Positions 1 to 9,361 are shown, counted from the first letter of the stretch. The stretch is 64,000 nucleotides of DNA from Chloroflexota bacterium (GCA_029262675.1 JAJCYW010000016.1:124001-188000); one strand, 5' to 3'. The notes: generated by a model from the sequence alone, not told the origin. A program made the numbers and translations.

Positions 1-42
1 GTGCGCGCTTGCGCGCACTCTATGCTGGCGCGAAGCGCCAGC
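1..42 (-). terminator. Tandem hairpins downstream of mreB
   Basis: Two perfect inverted repeats lie directly after the mreB stop codon. The first has GTGCGCGC arms (1-18) and the second GCTGGCGC arms around a three-base loop (24-42). There is no clear U-tract, so factor-independent termination is only plausible. The window edge prevents seeing what follows. Confidence 0.4.
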
Positions 43-44
43 CG

Positions 45-1076
45 TCAGGCACTGGCTACCAGCGACTCCTCTTCGGTCGGCTGGCTGCGGATAATCACGT
101 CTTGATGCTCCAGCGCCACGCCCGTACCGATCGCCGTGCATTCGAGTGGATTGTCTGCCAGGTGGCAAGGCACGCCCGTCTCCTGCGTAAGCAGCACGTC
201 CAGGTGCCGTAGCAGCGCGCCGCCGCCTGTCAGCACCAGCCCGCGGTCGATGACGTCTGCGGCAAGCTCCGGTGGCGTCTTCTCCAGTACGGCGCGCACC
301 GTCTGCACAATCGCCGCCAAGCCGTCCTGCAGCGCCTGTGTGACCTCGTTGCTGGAGAGCGTCACGGGACGGGGCAGCCCCGTGACCTGGTCGCGGCCGC
401 GAACCGACATCGTCATCTCTTCTTCCAAGGGGATTGCGCTGCCGATGGCGATCTTCAGTTCGTCTGCGCTGCGTTCACCGATCAACAGGTTGTGCCGCCG
501 CTTCACGTAGGCGATGATCGCGTCGTTCATCCGGTCGCCGCCCACACGCGCCGACTCCGAGACGACGAGTCCGTACATCGAGATGACGGCCGCCTCCGTG
601 CGCCCTCCGCCGATATCGACGATCATGTTGCCGCTGGGCGTGCTAACGGGGATACGCGCCCCGATGGCGGCCGCCAGCGGTTCTTCGATAAGACGCGCCG
701 GCCGCCGCGCGCCCGCCTGTTCCGCCGCGTCGGCAACGGCTCTGCGCTCAACGCTGGTGACGCCCGCGGGGATGCAGATCATGATCTCCGGCTTGATAAT
801 GTTGAAGCGCCCGACGACCTTGTTGATGAAGTAGCGCAGCATCGCCTCTGTGATCAGGTAGTCGGCGATCACGCCGTCCTTCATCGGGCGGATGACAGAG
901 ATCGTGTCCGGCGTCCGGCCCAGCATATCGCGGGCCTCTGCGCCCACGGCCAGCACGGTATTATCGCGGTTTGCGAGGGCAACGACCGCTGGCTCGTTGA
1001 CGACGATGCCGCGGCCCTTCACGTACACCAGCACGTTCGCCGTTCCCAAGTCGATGCCGATCCGCTTCGGTAGCAT
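45..1076 (-). CDS. mreB: Rod shape-determining protein MreB/Mbl
   Basis: This is the bacterial actin homologue that forms membrane-associated filaments and guides the elongasome. The 343-residue length is usual for the family. It begins with the phosphate-1 loop [12 protein letters not shown], has the adenosine/phosphate-2 region around [13 protein letters not shown] near residues 150-165, and the C-terminal [12 protein letters not shown] nucleotide-binding motif near 285. The ATG start at 1076 gives the canonical N-terminus. It lies 69 bp downstream of murA on the same strand, so shape determination and peptidoglycan precursor synthesis are grouped. mreC and mreD are not on this side, and anything further downstream lies outside the window. 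Confidence 0.96.
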   Translation of the reverse strand: MLPKRIGIDLGTANVLVYVKGRGIVVNEPAVVALANRDNTVLAVGAEARDMLGRTPDTISVIRPMKDGVIADYLITEAMLRYFINKVVGRFNIIKPEIMICIPAGVTSVERRAVADAAEQAGARRPARLIEEPLAAAIGARIPVSTPSGNMIVDIGGGRTEAAVISMYGLVVSESARVGGDRMNDAIIAYVKRRHNLLIGERSADELKIAIGSAIPLEEEMTMSVRGRDQVTGLPRPVTLSSNEVTQALQDGLAAIVQTVRAVLEKTPPELAADVIDRGLVLTGGGALLRHLDVLLTQETGVPCHLADNPLECTAIGTGVALEHQDVIIRSQPTEEESLVASA

Positions 1077-1145
1077 GCGGTTCTCCTCCCGGCGTAGGGC
1101 CGGCGCCGCGCTCGCGCGGCACCCACGCCGCGCTTGTCGCGGCGT

Positions 1146-2402
1146 CTACGCAGCGCGTTCGACGGCGCCGCCCAGCGAGCGGAGCTTCTCGTCCAGCGCT
1201 TCGTACCCCCGGTCCAGGTGATAGATGTCGCTTATCTCTGTCGTGCCCTCCGCCACCAGCGCGGCGACGACGAGCGCGGCGCCCGCCCGGACGTCCATGC
1301 AACGTACGGGCGTGCCGTAGAGGTGCGTGGGCCCGCTGACGATGGCCGTTTGCCCGGCCGTCACCACATCCGCGCCCATCTTCCGTAGTTCGCTGATATA
1401 GAGCATGCGATTATCGTACACGCGCTCGTGGATAACACTCACGCCCTTAGCCTGCGTCAGGAACGCCGCCAGCGGTGGATGGAGGTCGGTCGCCAGGCCC
1501 GGGTAGGGCACCGCCTGCGCCGCGACGGAACTGTACTTGTCGGTGCCCATCACCGCCAGCCCGCCCTCAACGGGCCGGATGCGGACACCGGCCTCACGCA
1601 TCTTCCAGATCAGCGCGTCCAGATGCTCAGGCATGGCGTCCAGGATCTCCGCCTCGCCGCGGGTAGCCGCTACGGCCAGCGCGAACGTTCCGGCCTCCAG
1701 CCGGTCCGGCAGAATGCGCTGCGTGGTGCCGCGCAGCTCACGGACACCCTCGATCTCGATGATGTTGCCTCCCGCGCCCTGAACCCTGGCGCCCATTCTG
1801 TTCAGCATCTCGATCAGGCTCACCACCTCGGGCTCGGAAGCGGCGTTAATGATCGTTGTCACGCCTTTCGCCAGCGTCGCCGCCAGGATCACGTTCAGCG
1901 TGCCCATCACGCTGGGGTAGTCCAGCACCACGCGCGCACCGCGCAGACGCTCCGCCTCCGCGACGAATTGGTCGCCGCGACGGTAGACCTCCGCGCCCAG
2001 CGCCCGAAAGCCGGAGAGGTGGACGTCCAGCGGCCGCAGACCGATCACGTCGCCGCCGGGCGGGCAGCAGGCGGCCCGGCCGAACCTGGTCAAGAGCGAG
2101 CCCATCACGAGGAAGCTCGCCCGCATGTTGACGACGAGGTCGCTGGGTGGCTCGAACGTGTGTACTTTTCCGGCGTTGATCCGCAGTCGGGAGGGCCCCA
2201 GCGTCTCCACCTCCGCGCCCAGCTCCTTCAGGATGGCGCTCATGTAGTTGACGTCCTCGATTTCGGGGACGTTCTCAAGAATACAGTCGTCAGCCGTGAG
2301 GAGCGCGGCCGCCATCGCGTAGTCGGCGGCGTTCTTATTTCCGCTTACGCGCACCTGGCCGCGCAGCGGGCGGCCCCCTTCGATGACGAGTCGTTCGCCC
2401 AT
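1146..2402 (-). CDS. murA: UDP-N-acetylglucosamine 1-carboxyvinyltransferase (MurA), Cys-to-Asp active site
   Basis: MurA transfers enolpyruvate from PEP to UDP-GlcNAc, the first committed step of peptidoglycan synthesis in the cytoplasm. The protein is 418 residues, as expected, starting MGERLVIEGG with the conserved GNKNA loop at 21-25. The active-site loop reads PPGGDVIGLRPLDVHL at residues 114-129. The position that is the catalytic Cys115 in E. coli (GGC) is Asp118 here, encoded by GAC at 2051-2049. A natural Asp at this position is known in mycobacteria and chlamydiae and confers intrinsic fosfomycin insensitivity while keeping activity. The other landmark residues, including the Arg in NMRAS, are intact, so this is a working enzyme and not a decayed copy. 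Confidence 0.95.
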   Translation of the reverse strand: MGERLVIEGGRPLRGQVRVSGNKNAADYAMAAALLTADDCILENVPEIEDVNYMSAILKELGAEVETLGPSRLRINAGKVHTFEPPSDLVVNMRASFLVMGSLLTRFGRAACCPPGGDVIGLRPLDVHLSGFRALGAEVYRRGDQFVAEAERLRGARVVLDYPSVMGTLNVILAATLAKGVTTIINAASEPEVVSLIEMLNRMGARVQGAGGNIIEIEGVRELRGTTQRILPDRLEAGTFALAVAATRGEAEILDAMPEHLDALIWKMREAGVRIRPVEGGLAVMGTDKYSSVAAQAVPYPGLATDLHPPLAAFLTQAKGVSVIHERVYDNRMLYISELRKMGADVVTAGQTAIVSGPTHLYGTPVRCMDVRAGAALVVAALVAEGTTEISDIYHLDRGYEALDEKLRSLGGAVERAA

Positions 2403-2608
2403 TGTTTAGCTTCCCGCCTACCTAAGGATCGTACGGAGGATACGATAGCGACTGCAGGACAGCCTGGCAAGCAACGGGTGCTTTGGATGGCCGGGAGGTC
2501 GCGTCACCGACCGTCGTGCAATTCGCCGCTGGCAGAGGAACGGAGTGTCAACGCTGGCATAGCCCCCGCAACACATATGCGATCCGGGCGACAGCCGCTG
2601 GCCGCCCC

Positions 2609-2617
2609 TGCTATACT
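2609..2617 (+). promoter_or_regulatory. Extended -10 promoter before the VOC gene pair
   Basis: TGCTATACT is an extended -10 element (TGn followed by TATACT) about 65 bp upstream of the VOC start at 2683. It sits inside a perfect 14-bp inverted repeat with GCTATA arms (2610-2623), which could be an operator. No good -35 is visible, as is normal for extended -10 promoters. A similar TGC-TACACT element precedes htpX. Confidence 0.45.
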
Positions 2618-2682
2618 TATAGCTACAGCGACGATTCGACTCTGTCGACACGCTGGCACACTTCAACGACAAGGAGCAATGT

Positions 2683-3024
2683 ATGGCTGGTGAGCTGAAC
2701 TACTTCAACATTCCTATCGCGGACGCGGAGCGGGCGAAGGCCTTCTACGGCACGGTGCTGGGCTGGGAGTTCCAGCCGCGGGCGGACGGCGAGGGCTACC
2801 AGGTGACCAATGCCAACCCGCCCGGCGGCATCGTTAGCGGCCGCGAGGGCTCAACGGCCCACGTCTACTTCCGCGTCGATGATATCCAGGTGGCTGCCGC
2901 CAGCGTGCGTGAACTCGGCGGCACGGCGGAAGAGCCGGTCGAGTTTACGGAAGGCGCCAGTTCGGAGTGCCGGGACGATCAGGGCATCGGCTTCGGGTTG
3001 TTTCAGCCCGTGGACGGCGTCTAG
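2683..3024 (+). CDS. VOC family (glyoxalase-like) protein
   Basis: This 113-residue protein is one vicinal-oxygen-chelate module of beta-alpha-beta-beta-beta units. It begins MAGELNYFNIPIADAERAKAFYGTVLGW, the typical first VOC strand-helix, and ends with GIGFGLFQPVDGV. VOC proteins include glyoxalases, ring-cleaving dioxygenases and resistance-type binding proteins. The substrate cannot be read from the sequence. It is short for a metal-dependent dioxygenase, so a small-molecule binder or isomerase is as likely. A purine-rich AAGGAGC lies 5-6 bases before the ATG. A second VOC gene follows 58 bp downstream on the same strand, and the two may be co-transcribed. Confidence 0.8.
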   Translation: MAGELNYFNIPIADAERAKAFYGTVLGWEFQPRADGEGYQVTNANPPGGIVSGREGSTAHVYFRVDDIQVAAASVRELGGTAEEPVEFTEGASSECRDDQGIGFGLFQPVDGV

Positions 3025-3082
3025 ACGCCAAGAATCGCTCGCGGAAAGCAGCAGCCCGATGCCCAAGAGCCCGCCGGAGAAC

Positions 3083-3493
3083 ATGACGCGCATCACGCCG
3101 TATATCTTCTACGAAGATGTCGCGGCGGCGCTCGACTGGCTCGGCAAGGCGTTTGGCTTCGCAGAGCGCATGCGCATGCCAGGCCCTGGCGGCACGGTGT
3201 TGCATGCGGAGATGACGCTAGACGACGGCGTGATCATGCTGGGCAATCCGGGCCCGCAGTACCAGAACCCGAGCAAGCACGGCCACGTCAACCAGCTCAT
3301 CTACGTCTTCGTCGATGATGTCGACGCGCACTACGCACGAGCCAAGGCGGCCGGCGCGACGATCACGGCCGAACCGGAGGACCTCTTCTACGGCGACCGC
3401 CGCTACGCCGCGGACGACCTGGAAGGCCACCAGTGGAACTTCGCCACGCACGTCCGCGACGTGCCGCCGGAGGACATGCAGCCGCCTCAGTAG
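3083..3493 (+). CDS. VOC family protein, glyoxalase/bleomycin-resistance-like
   Basis: This 136-residue protein begins MTRITPYIFYEDVAAALDW. It has the PhnB-like VOC pattern in which a predicted residue pair is separated by a 'DDVDAHYARAKAAGA' helix and followed by the strand near YGDRRYAADDLEGHQWNFATH. That closing DxxGHxW pattern is common in PhnB/YdeM-like glyoxalases of unknown substrate. I chose the ATG at 3083, preceded by GGAGA. An in-frame ATG at 3059 would add eight residues that do not belong to the fold. It is unlike the upstream VOC gene in sequence, so this is not a recent tandem duplication. Confidence 0.78.
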   Translation: MTRITPYIFYEDVAAALDWLGKAFGFAERMRMPGPGGTVLHAEMTLDDGVIMLGNPGPQYQNPSKHGHVNQLIYVFVDDVDAHYARAKAAGATITAEPEDLFYGDRRYAADDLEGHQWNFATHVRDVPPEDMQPPQ

Positions 3494-3558
3494 TGGCCGA
3501 CTCGCACGCCGCCGCTTTGCCCGACCGGGCGACAATCTGGGCGACGCCCATCGATAGC

Positions 3559-5967
3559 CTACTCAGAGATCAGACGGAGTTCCGCATCTCGAAACTCGAG
3601 CGACTCGGCGTTGCCGTCTGGATTATGGCGGAGCACGTACACGCTCAGAAAGGCAGGATCGCGGTTCGTCACGGTGTGCTCAACGATGATCGGCTGCCAG
3701 TCTCCCGTTAGTCCATATCCGTCGGTCGATTCACCCTCCTGCAAGCCATCCTCACGCACGAAGATCCGGATCTGGCCTCGCGCTGAGTTGTCGGCGCTTC
3801 GGACCCATACGAGCGCGGCGTACGTTTCGCCCGGAGTGGGAGCCAACGTCGAGCCTTCAGTTGTCTGGAATGCACCGTAGGCAAGGGCTTCCGACGAAGC
3901 TACGAACGTGTCGCCAGATCTTTCAAGCTCGCTTGATACGGCTTGCCAGCCTTCGACGCCCGCGTCTTGCAGGTAGTTCCCATTTCCTGTTGGATTGGAT
4001 GATAGTGTTCCGTCGCCACTGACAGCCGTGCCGTCTGTTGGGCCGGACGGGAACTGTCCGATCTCGATAATTTGCGGAGCGAGCCACGCGCCGATGAGGT
4101 TAGATCCCTCCTCGCTGAAGTGGACGCTATCTCTGCTTCGTACCTTAACGTCTCCGATACTATCGCTGTAGGTACCGTCGGGGCTGAGATACCGGTTCAA
4201 ATCTATCACCGTCACTAGGTCACCGCTCTCCTCGGCCAGGAGTCGGCCAACGGCGTTCAAGCTGTCGACCATGGCTGCATCTATTTGAGGGGCGCTCGAG
4301 TACGGAGCCGTTACGATCGCGACCTTCGCGCCCTGCGACGACAGCACCTCGACGGCCGCCCGGAGAGACGCGGCATACTGCTCCTCCCACTCGGCCGAGC
4401 CCTTCTGTACCGTACGTCCATCAATCTGGTGGTCTACGCCGTCCCAGGCTGACGTCAAAATGACGACCACATCCGGATCGAACAGATCTACATGGGGCTG
4501 CCAACGTTGTCGTATCGAGGAGCAGTACGAATCGCCAACGGGTTGAAACAGAGCTGCGTCGCCTGGCATCACACCGCAGCCGTTGGCAGAGGCGTCTCGA
4601 AACGCGAAGCCCAGTTCTTCCTGTTGAGCGTACAGGCCGACCGACATCGATTTCGCCATCGAGTCGCCGATCAGCAACGCTCGCGTCGCATCGTCATCGA
4701 GCGCGAGAGACGTCAGTGCGGCTGACGCTCTGTCCGGAACGGCGAACGGGGGCGTACCTCCTCGCGTAACCACGACGAGCAGAACCACCAACACCGCTGC
4801 AGTCGCCGGCGGAACGATCCAGGCCATGCGATTCCAGCGAATCGCCCCACGGCGGATCGGCGTCTCCAGCACAATGTACGAGGCGATAGCGATTGCCAGC
4901 GTGAGCGCGACCCGGACGATGAACAACGGGGCTTCGGACAGGCCTGTCCTCTCTGCCGTCAGCGTCAGATAGATCGGCCAGTGCCACAGATAGACCCCGT
5001 AGGAGATGAGGCCGAGCAGGCGCAGCGGCGCTGTCGACAGCACATTCGCCAGCAGTCCGCGCTGCTGGACAACCACAGCGGCAATCACCCACGCGACCGC
5101 TGCGGCGAAGAGAGCGTAGCCACCGCGGTACAGAAACGGGCTGTCATCCGGCGTGCTCACCCAGACCCATCCGATCGTAATCGCCAACGCGACCGCCCCG
5201 TACTGCAGGATCCTCCGTGCGGCGTCCGTGAGTTGAAATCGATTCCAGAACAACAGCATCGCGAGTACGGCGCCGACGAGCAGCGAATGCGCTCTGGTGT
5301 CGGTGCCGTAGTAGACGCGGGAAGGGTCGCTGCCTGGGTCGTAGAGCCACGCCATCAACGCTACCGATCCGGCGATGAGCACGAGTGAACATACGATGAG
5401 CGTGCGGGGCGATCCTCGCAGGTAGCGGAACAACACCAAGAGCGCGATCGGCCACGCGAGATAGAACTGCTCCTCAATCGCCAGTGACCACGTATGGCGA
5501 AGCGGAGAGGGGAGCGAGAACTGGTCGAAGTAGGACGCGCCGGAGAACACGTTGTGCCAATTGACGAAGTAGGCGATGGTGGCAAGGCTGTCGCTCCGGA
5601 TCTTGTCGAGTTCGTCCGGCTCGGCGAACGCGATCGCGTAAACCGCCACGCCGGCCAGCATCAGGAACATCGCTGGCAACAGGCGGCGAGCGCGGCGTAG
5701 CCAGAAGGCCGGAAGATTCAGATTGCCCGTGTCGTGCCACTCGGCGAGCAGTATGTTCGTAATGAGATAGCCGCTCAGCACGAAGAAAGTGTCCACGCCC
5801 AGGAAGCCGCCCTTGGCCAGGGAGAAATCGGCGTGGTACGCGAGCACGGCGGCTACTGCCAACCCTCGCAGGCCATCTAACGCCGGATGGTACGGCAGGC
5901 TGCGCTTGGTTGAGGCTTCCGATGGGCCGATGTTCGCCGGCTGCTCGCCGTGCCGTTTCGTCTGCAT
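3559..5967 (-). CDS. Membrane O-acyltransferase (OafA/YrhL type) with SGNH and C-terminal beta domain
   Basis: The N-terminal half (about 20-370) is an acyltransferase-3 domain with the YHPALDGLRGLAV motif, the GVDTFFVLSGYLIT segment and RHTWSLAIEEQFYL, in about ten membrane segments. Residues about 425-640 form an extracytoplasmic SGNH hydrolase-like domain with LLIGDSMAKS (block I Ser) and DSVHFSEEG (block V Asp-His). This pairing O-acetylates cell-surface sugars or wall polymers using cytoplasmic acetyl-CoA. At 802 residues it is 130-150 longer than usual family members. The surplus C-terminus (about 655-802) reads like a beta-sandwich ('TPGETYAALVWVRS' to 'AELRLISE') resembling carbohydrate-binding modules. 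The neighbours give no polysaccharide context, so the acceptor is unknown. Confidence 0.88.
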   Translation of the reverse strand: MQTKRHGEQPANIGPSEASTKRSLPYHPALDGLRGLAVAAVLAYHADFSLAKGGFLGVDTFFVLSGYLITNILLAEWHDTGNLNLPAFWLRRARRLLPAMFLMLAGVAVYAIAFAEPDELDKIRSDSLATIAYFVNWHNVFSGASYFDQFSLPSPLRHTWSLAIEEQFYLAWPIALLVLFRYLRGSPRTLIVCSLVLIAGSVALMAWLYDPGSDPSRVYYGTDTRAHSLLVGAVLAMLLFWNRFQLTDAARRILQYGAVALAITIGWVWVSTPDDSPFLYRGGYALFAAAVAWVIAAVVVQQRGLLANVLSTAPLRLLGLISYGVYLWHWPIYLTLTAERTGLSEAPLFIVRVALTLAIAIASYIVLETPIRRGAIRWNRMAWIVPPATAAVLVVLLVVVTRGGTPPFAVPDRASAALTSLALDDDATRALLIGDSMAKSMSVGLYAQQEELGFAFRDASANGCGVMPGDAALFQPVGDSYCSSIRQRWQPHVDLFDPDVVVILTSAWDGVDHQIDGRTVQKGSAEWEEQYAASLRAAVEVLSSQGAKVAIVTAPYSSAPQIDAAMVDSLNAVGRLLAEESGDLVTVIDLNRYLSPDGTYSDSIGDVKVRSRDSVHFSEEGSNLIGAWLAPQIIEIGQFPSGPTDGTAVSGDGTLSSNPTGNGNYLQDAGVEGWQAVSSELERSGDTFVASSEALAYGAFQTTEGSTLAPTPGETYAALVWVRSADNSARGQIRIFVREDGLQEGESTDGYGLTGDWQPIIVEHTVTNRDPAFLSVYVLRHNPDGNAESLEFRDAELRLISE

Positions 5968-6284
5968 CTCCCTCGCTTCCGTTATCCGAAGTCTTTCGTT
6001 GTCTAAACTACGGCACCGTGCAGTACATTACGCGGTTACTGCAGACTGGCTACGGCGCCGTACATGGTTGACTTCGCCATGTTATGTAACGGCGGGGAGA
6101 TACTGTACCCGGCTAGGCTACCAGCACGCTGTCCAGTATACAGACCGAAGAGAGATTTCCAAGCAAGGCGCGCTGCGGCATGAAACCGGCAAGTCGCTGG
6201 TCTGGAGCGGTCGCAGGCGCGCCCTTCGACTCGTATCGCGTCTCCGTTGCTCCACTAGGGCGCTTCTGATACGTTGCCTCCACG
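5968..6284. promoter_or_regulatory. Divergent intergenic region with a spaced 12-bp direct repeat
   Basis: This 317-bp space separates the divergent acyltransferase gene and glyS, so it must hold both promoters. I see no convincing -35/-10 pair, tRNA or T-box. The only structure is CTACGGCACCGT at 6008-6019 repeated as CTACGGCGCCGT at 6050-6061. They lie 42 bp apart, about four helical turns, and the second copy contains the perfect palindrome ACGGCGCCGT. This is compatible with a regulator site, which is inference only. Confidence 0.3.
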
Positions 6285-7613
6285 ATGACAGACGAGAATC
6301 CCACAGCCGGCCCCAGTCTCGACACGCTCGCCTCTCTCTGCAAGCGGCGCGGCTTCGTCTTCCAGAGCAGCGAGATCTACGGCGGTTTCGAGAGCACCTG
6401 GGACTACGGTCCGCTGGGCGTCGAGTTGAAACGCAACGTGAAACAGGCGTGGTGGCAGGCCATGGTGCGCGAGCGCGACGACATCGTCGGTATCGACGCC
6501 TCGATCCTGATGTCGCCGAAGGTCTGGGAGGCCAGCGGCCACACGGCGAACTTCAACGACCCGCTCGTCGAATGCAAGGGCTGCCGCAGGCGTTTCCGCG
6601 AAGACGAACTGGAGGCCGGCGCCGCCTGCCCCGAATGCGGCGGCGAACTGAGCGACGCGCGCCAGTTCAACACGATGTTCAAGACGTTCGTCGGCCCGAT
6701 CGAAGAGGAAGCCGCGACGGCCTACCTGCGGCCCGAAACAGCCCAGGGCATCTTCGTCAACTTCGAGAACGTGCTCACCAGCACTCGCAAGAAGCTGCCG
6801 TTCGGCATCGCGCAGCAGGGCAAATCGTTCCGGAACGAGATCACCACCGGAAACTTCATCTTCCGCCTTCGCGAGTTCGAGCAGATGGAGATGGAGTTCT
6901 TCGTCAAGCCAGGCGAAGACGAAGAGTGGTACCAGTACTGGCGGCAGGAGCGGCTGGACTGGTTCGTTCGCTTGGGCGCGCGCCGCGAGCGATTGCGTTT
7001 CCGTGAGCACGAAGCCGAAGAGCTCTCTCACTACTCCACTGGAACGACCGACATCGAGTACTACTTCCCCATGGGCTGGTCCGAGCTGGAGGGCATCGCC
7101 AAGCGAGGCAATTACGACCTCACGCAGCACGCCGCCGCCAGCGGCAAGCGTCTCGACTATTTCGACGAACCATCCGGCGAACACATCGTCCCATACGTCG
7201 TCGAGCCTGCCCTCGGCGTCGATCGCGCCATCCTCGTCTTCCTCCTCGATGCCTACGAAGAGGAAGAGGTGCGAGACGAGAAGCGTACCGTCCTCAAGTT
7301 CCACCCGGCGCTGGCGCCCGTCAAAGTCGCAGTGCTGCCCTTGAGCCGCAAGGAAACCCTGGCGCCGACCGCGCAGAAAGTCGCAGATCTGCTGCGCCCG
7401 CACTACATGCTCCAGTACGACGACGCCCAGAGCATCGGCCGACGCTACCGGCGCCAGGATGAGATTGGCACCCCCCTCTGCGTCACCGTGGACTTCGACA
7501 CGCTGGAAGACGACGCGGTCACCATCCGCGAGCGTGATACCATGGAGCAGGTGCGCGTCCCCGTCGCCGGCCTGCTGGACGCCGTTGGCGAGCGCCTGCC
7601 GGAAATCGGCTAG
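6285..7613 (+). CDS. glyS: Glycyl-tRNA synthetase, single-chain alpha2 type
   Basis: This class II synthetase charges tRNA-Gly. It is the eukaryote/archaea/Firmicutes-like homodimeric form, not the alpha2-beta2 form. The 442-residue chain starts near [20 protein letters not shown], a family signature. It carries a zinc-ribbon-like insertion with CKGC and CPEC pairs at about 100-125, motif 2 at [15 protein letters not shown], and motif 3 at [13 protein letters not shown] (about 305). The anticodon-binding domain occupies about 345-440. It stands alone as a transcription unit. The 317-bp leader was searched for a T-box antiterminator bulge and none was seen. Confidence 0.95.
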   Translation: MTDENPTAGPSLDTLASLCKRRGFVFQSSEIYGGFESTWDYGPLGVELKRNVKQAWWQAMVRERDDIVGIDASILMSPKVWEASGHTANFNDPLVECKGCRRRFREDELEAGAACPECGGELSDARQFNTMFKTFVGPIEEEAATAYLRPETAQGIFVNFENVLTSTRKKLPFGIAQQGKSFRNEITTGNFIFRLREFEQMEMEFFVKPGEDEEWYQYWRQERLDWFVRLGARRERLRFREHEAEELSHYSTGTTDIEYYFPMGWSELEGIAKRGNYDLTQHAAASGKRLDYFDEPSGEHIVPYVVEPALGVDRAILVFLLDAYEEEEVRDEKRTVLKFHPALAPVKVAVLPLSRKETLAPTAQKVADLLRPHYMLQYDDAQSIGRRYRRQDEIGTPLCVTVDFDTLEDDAVTIRERDTMEQVRVPVAGLLDAVGERLPEIG

Positions 7614-7720
7614 GCGTCAGCGTTTCGCACGGACGCGCTCCTCACGGCGGCGGTTCTGACCGGCGCGCTCCTCGCGGAGGCGCTCAGTCCGGCGCGGCGT
7701 AGTTCACAGGAGGTATCCCT

Positions 7721-8899
7721 ATGGAAGCGCTGATCGTTGCCCTGCTGCTGGCCGTGCTCGCCGTTGCGGGCGTCGTCGTCTTTCTCCTCTTACAGAATCG
7801 TCAGCCGCAGGCAGCCGACGCGGAAGCGCAGCAGGCCCAGCAGATGGAGCAAATGCGGCTGGAGCAGGAACGGCAGGAGCGGCAAGCGCAGCAGTTTGCC
7901 ACGCTGCGTAGCGAACTCGCACAGACTCTTAACCAGAACCAGACGGCCGTGCTTGGCCAGGTCAATGCACTGGACGCCAAGATGAGCCAACAGGTCGCCT
8001 CCGTCCAGTCCACCGTTGGCAAGTCGCTCTCGTCGACGCAGGAGACGATCGGCAAGATTGGCGTACAACTCGGCGGCCTCGGCGAAGCGGCGAAACGCAT
8101 TCAGGACGTGGGCCAGGACGTTTCGTCTTTGCGCGACGTGCTCCAGCCGCCTAAGCTGCGCGGCATCTTCGGAGAGTTGATGCTAGAGCAACTCCTGGCC
8201 CAGGTGCTCCCGGCCGCCAACTACACGATGCAGCACCGCTTCAACGACGGCACCATCGTTGACGCCGTGATCCGGACACCCGATGGCCTTGTGCCCGTCG
8301 ACTCAAAGTTCCCGATCGACAGCTATCGCCGCCTCCATGACGCGGCAAACGACATCGACCGCGAGCGTCTGCGGCGCGAGTTCGTCCGCGACGTGAGAAA
8401 GCGCGTCGAGGAGGTAGCGAAGTACATCAATCCCGGCGAGGACACGATGGACTTCGCACTCATGTACATCCCCGCGGAATCGATATTTTACGAACTCCTG
8501 ACAGGCACCAACTTGAGCGAATCGACAACCTTTGCGTTGGAGCGACAAGTGCACATCGTCTCGCCCAACACGTTCTACATGCTTCTGCAGACGCTGGCGC
8601 GGACGCTACAGCGCATGCAGGTGCAGGCGAACGTCGAGCAGTTCATGGGCCACGTCGCTCACGTGCGAAAGGACTTTGAACGCTTCCAGGCAGAGTTCGT
8701 TACGTTGGGCAAGCACATCAACAACGCCAAAACAAAATATGAAGACCTGGGCAGCTGGTCGGGCAAGATCGAAGGTGGGCTGCGACTCGCTGCGCCCGAC
8801 GGCGCAGAAGAGACTGCCGACGCTCTGCCCGAACACCTCACACAACAGGCCGCGTTGCCGGAGTCAGTGCCCGTAATCGGCGATAGCGAACCCGACTAG
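7721..8899 (+). CDS. rmuC: RmuC family DNA recombination protein
   Basis: RmuC family proteins limit inversions at short inverted repeats in E. coli and have a predicted PD-(D/E)XK nuclease-like core. The 392-residue protein has one N-terminal membrane anchor (residues 2-24, VALLLAVLAVAGVVVFLLL), then a Gln/Glu-rich coiled coil to about 120. The RmuC domain (about 130-345) contains LRGIFGELMLEQLLAQVLP and the GLVPVDSKFPIDSY motif. An AGGAGG Shine-Dalgarno lies eight bases before the ATG. It follows glyS by 107 bp on the same strand and may be co-transcribed, though no functional tie is known. A hairpin follows the stop codon. Confidence 0.9.
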   Translation: MEALIVALLLAVLAVAGVVVFLLLQNRQPQAADAEAQQAQQMEQMRLEQERQERQAQQFATLRSELAQTLNQNQTAVLGQVNALDAKMSQQVASVQSTVGKSLSSTQETIGKIGVQLGGLGEAAKRIQDVGQDVSSLRDVLQPPKLRGIFGELMLEQLLAQVLPAANYTMQHRFNDGTIVDAVIRTPDGLVPVDSKFPIDSYRRLHDAANDIDRERLRREFVRDVRKRVEEVAKYINPGEDTMDFALMYIPAESIFYELLTGTNLSESTTFALERQVHIVSPNTFYMLLQTLARTLQRMQVQANVEQFMGHVAHVRKDFERFQAEFVTLGKHINNAKTKYEDLGSWSGKIEGGLRLAAPDGAEETADALPEHLTQQAALPESVPVIGDSEPD

Positions 8900-8919
8900 A
8901 CCACGCTTCCGCAGACGCA

Positions 8920-8948
8920 AGAACGCCCCCGATTACCGGGGACGTTCT
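8920..8948 (+). terminator. Hairpin after rmuC
   Basis: An inverted repeat with 12-bp arms (AGAACGCCCCCG on the left, one mismatch on the right) around a five-base loop follows rmuC by about 20 bp. It lies between convergent rmuC and the ferredoxin gene. The bases after it (CTTCAGTGCTTG) are only mildly T-rich, so it is a plausible bidirectional terminator. Confidence 0.55.
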
Positions 8949-9046
8949 CTTCAGTGCTTGTGAAACAATACGCGGCGCGAGCGGCAGCGCACGTTGCGAC
9001 TGGCGCAGCGACGCGTAAACGGCGCCGCGCTGGGTAAACGGCGCGC

Positions 9047-9361
9047 CTACTTAGGCGCTACTTCCAGCACCTTCGCGCGCGCGGCGTCCGCGTCCTTAAA
9101 CCACAGCGCGTTGATCTCCGTGTAAACAGTGAGATTGTCCGGCACATCGTCCTCGGCGAAGATCGCCGTGAACGGGCAGGCCGGCTCGCAGGCGCCGCAG
9201 TCGATGCACTCGTCCGGGTCGATGTAGAGGATCTTGTCCTGGCTAGCTGCTTCGTCCACGCCGTCCTTGTGGACATCGTCATGGATGCAGTCGACGGGGC
9301 AGACGTCGACGCAAGAGCGGTCCTTTTCGCCGATACAGGTTTCGGTGATCGTGTACGTCAT
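9047..9361 (-). CDS. fdxA: 7Fe ferredoxin ([3Fe-4S][4Fe-4S])
   Basis: This is a small cytoplasmic electron carrier of 104 residues. Cysteines fall at 9, 17, 21, 25, 52, 55, 58 and 62, in the pattern C-x7-C-x3-CP followed by CxxCxxCxxxCP. This matches Azotobacter ferredoxin I, in which Cys8, 16 and 49 hold a 3Fe-4S cluster. The equivalent of its free Cys11 is absent here (CIGEKDRSC), which favours the 7Fe over the 8Fe form. The C-terminal extension after IFAEDDVP is also typical. It stands alone, with AGGAGG about 12 bases upstream of the ATG, so its redox partner is unknown. Confidence 0.92.
   Translation of the reverse strand: MTYTITETCIGEKDRSCVDVCPVDCIHDDVHKDGVDEAASQDKILYIDPDECIDCGACEPACPFTAIFAEDDVPDNLTVYTEINALWFKDADAARAKVLEVAPK

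Noticed and set aside
5968..6284. A T-box riboswitch before glyS.
   Set aside because: No T-box antiterminator sequence, specifier hairpin or terminator is visible.
6255..7403. A 382-codon minus-strand open frame opposite glyS.
   Set aside because: The composition is that of an antisense shadow, and glyS is certain on the other strand.
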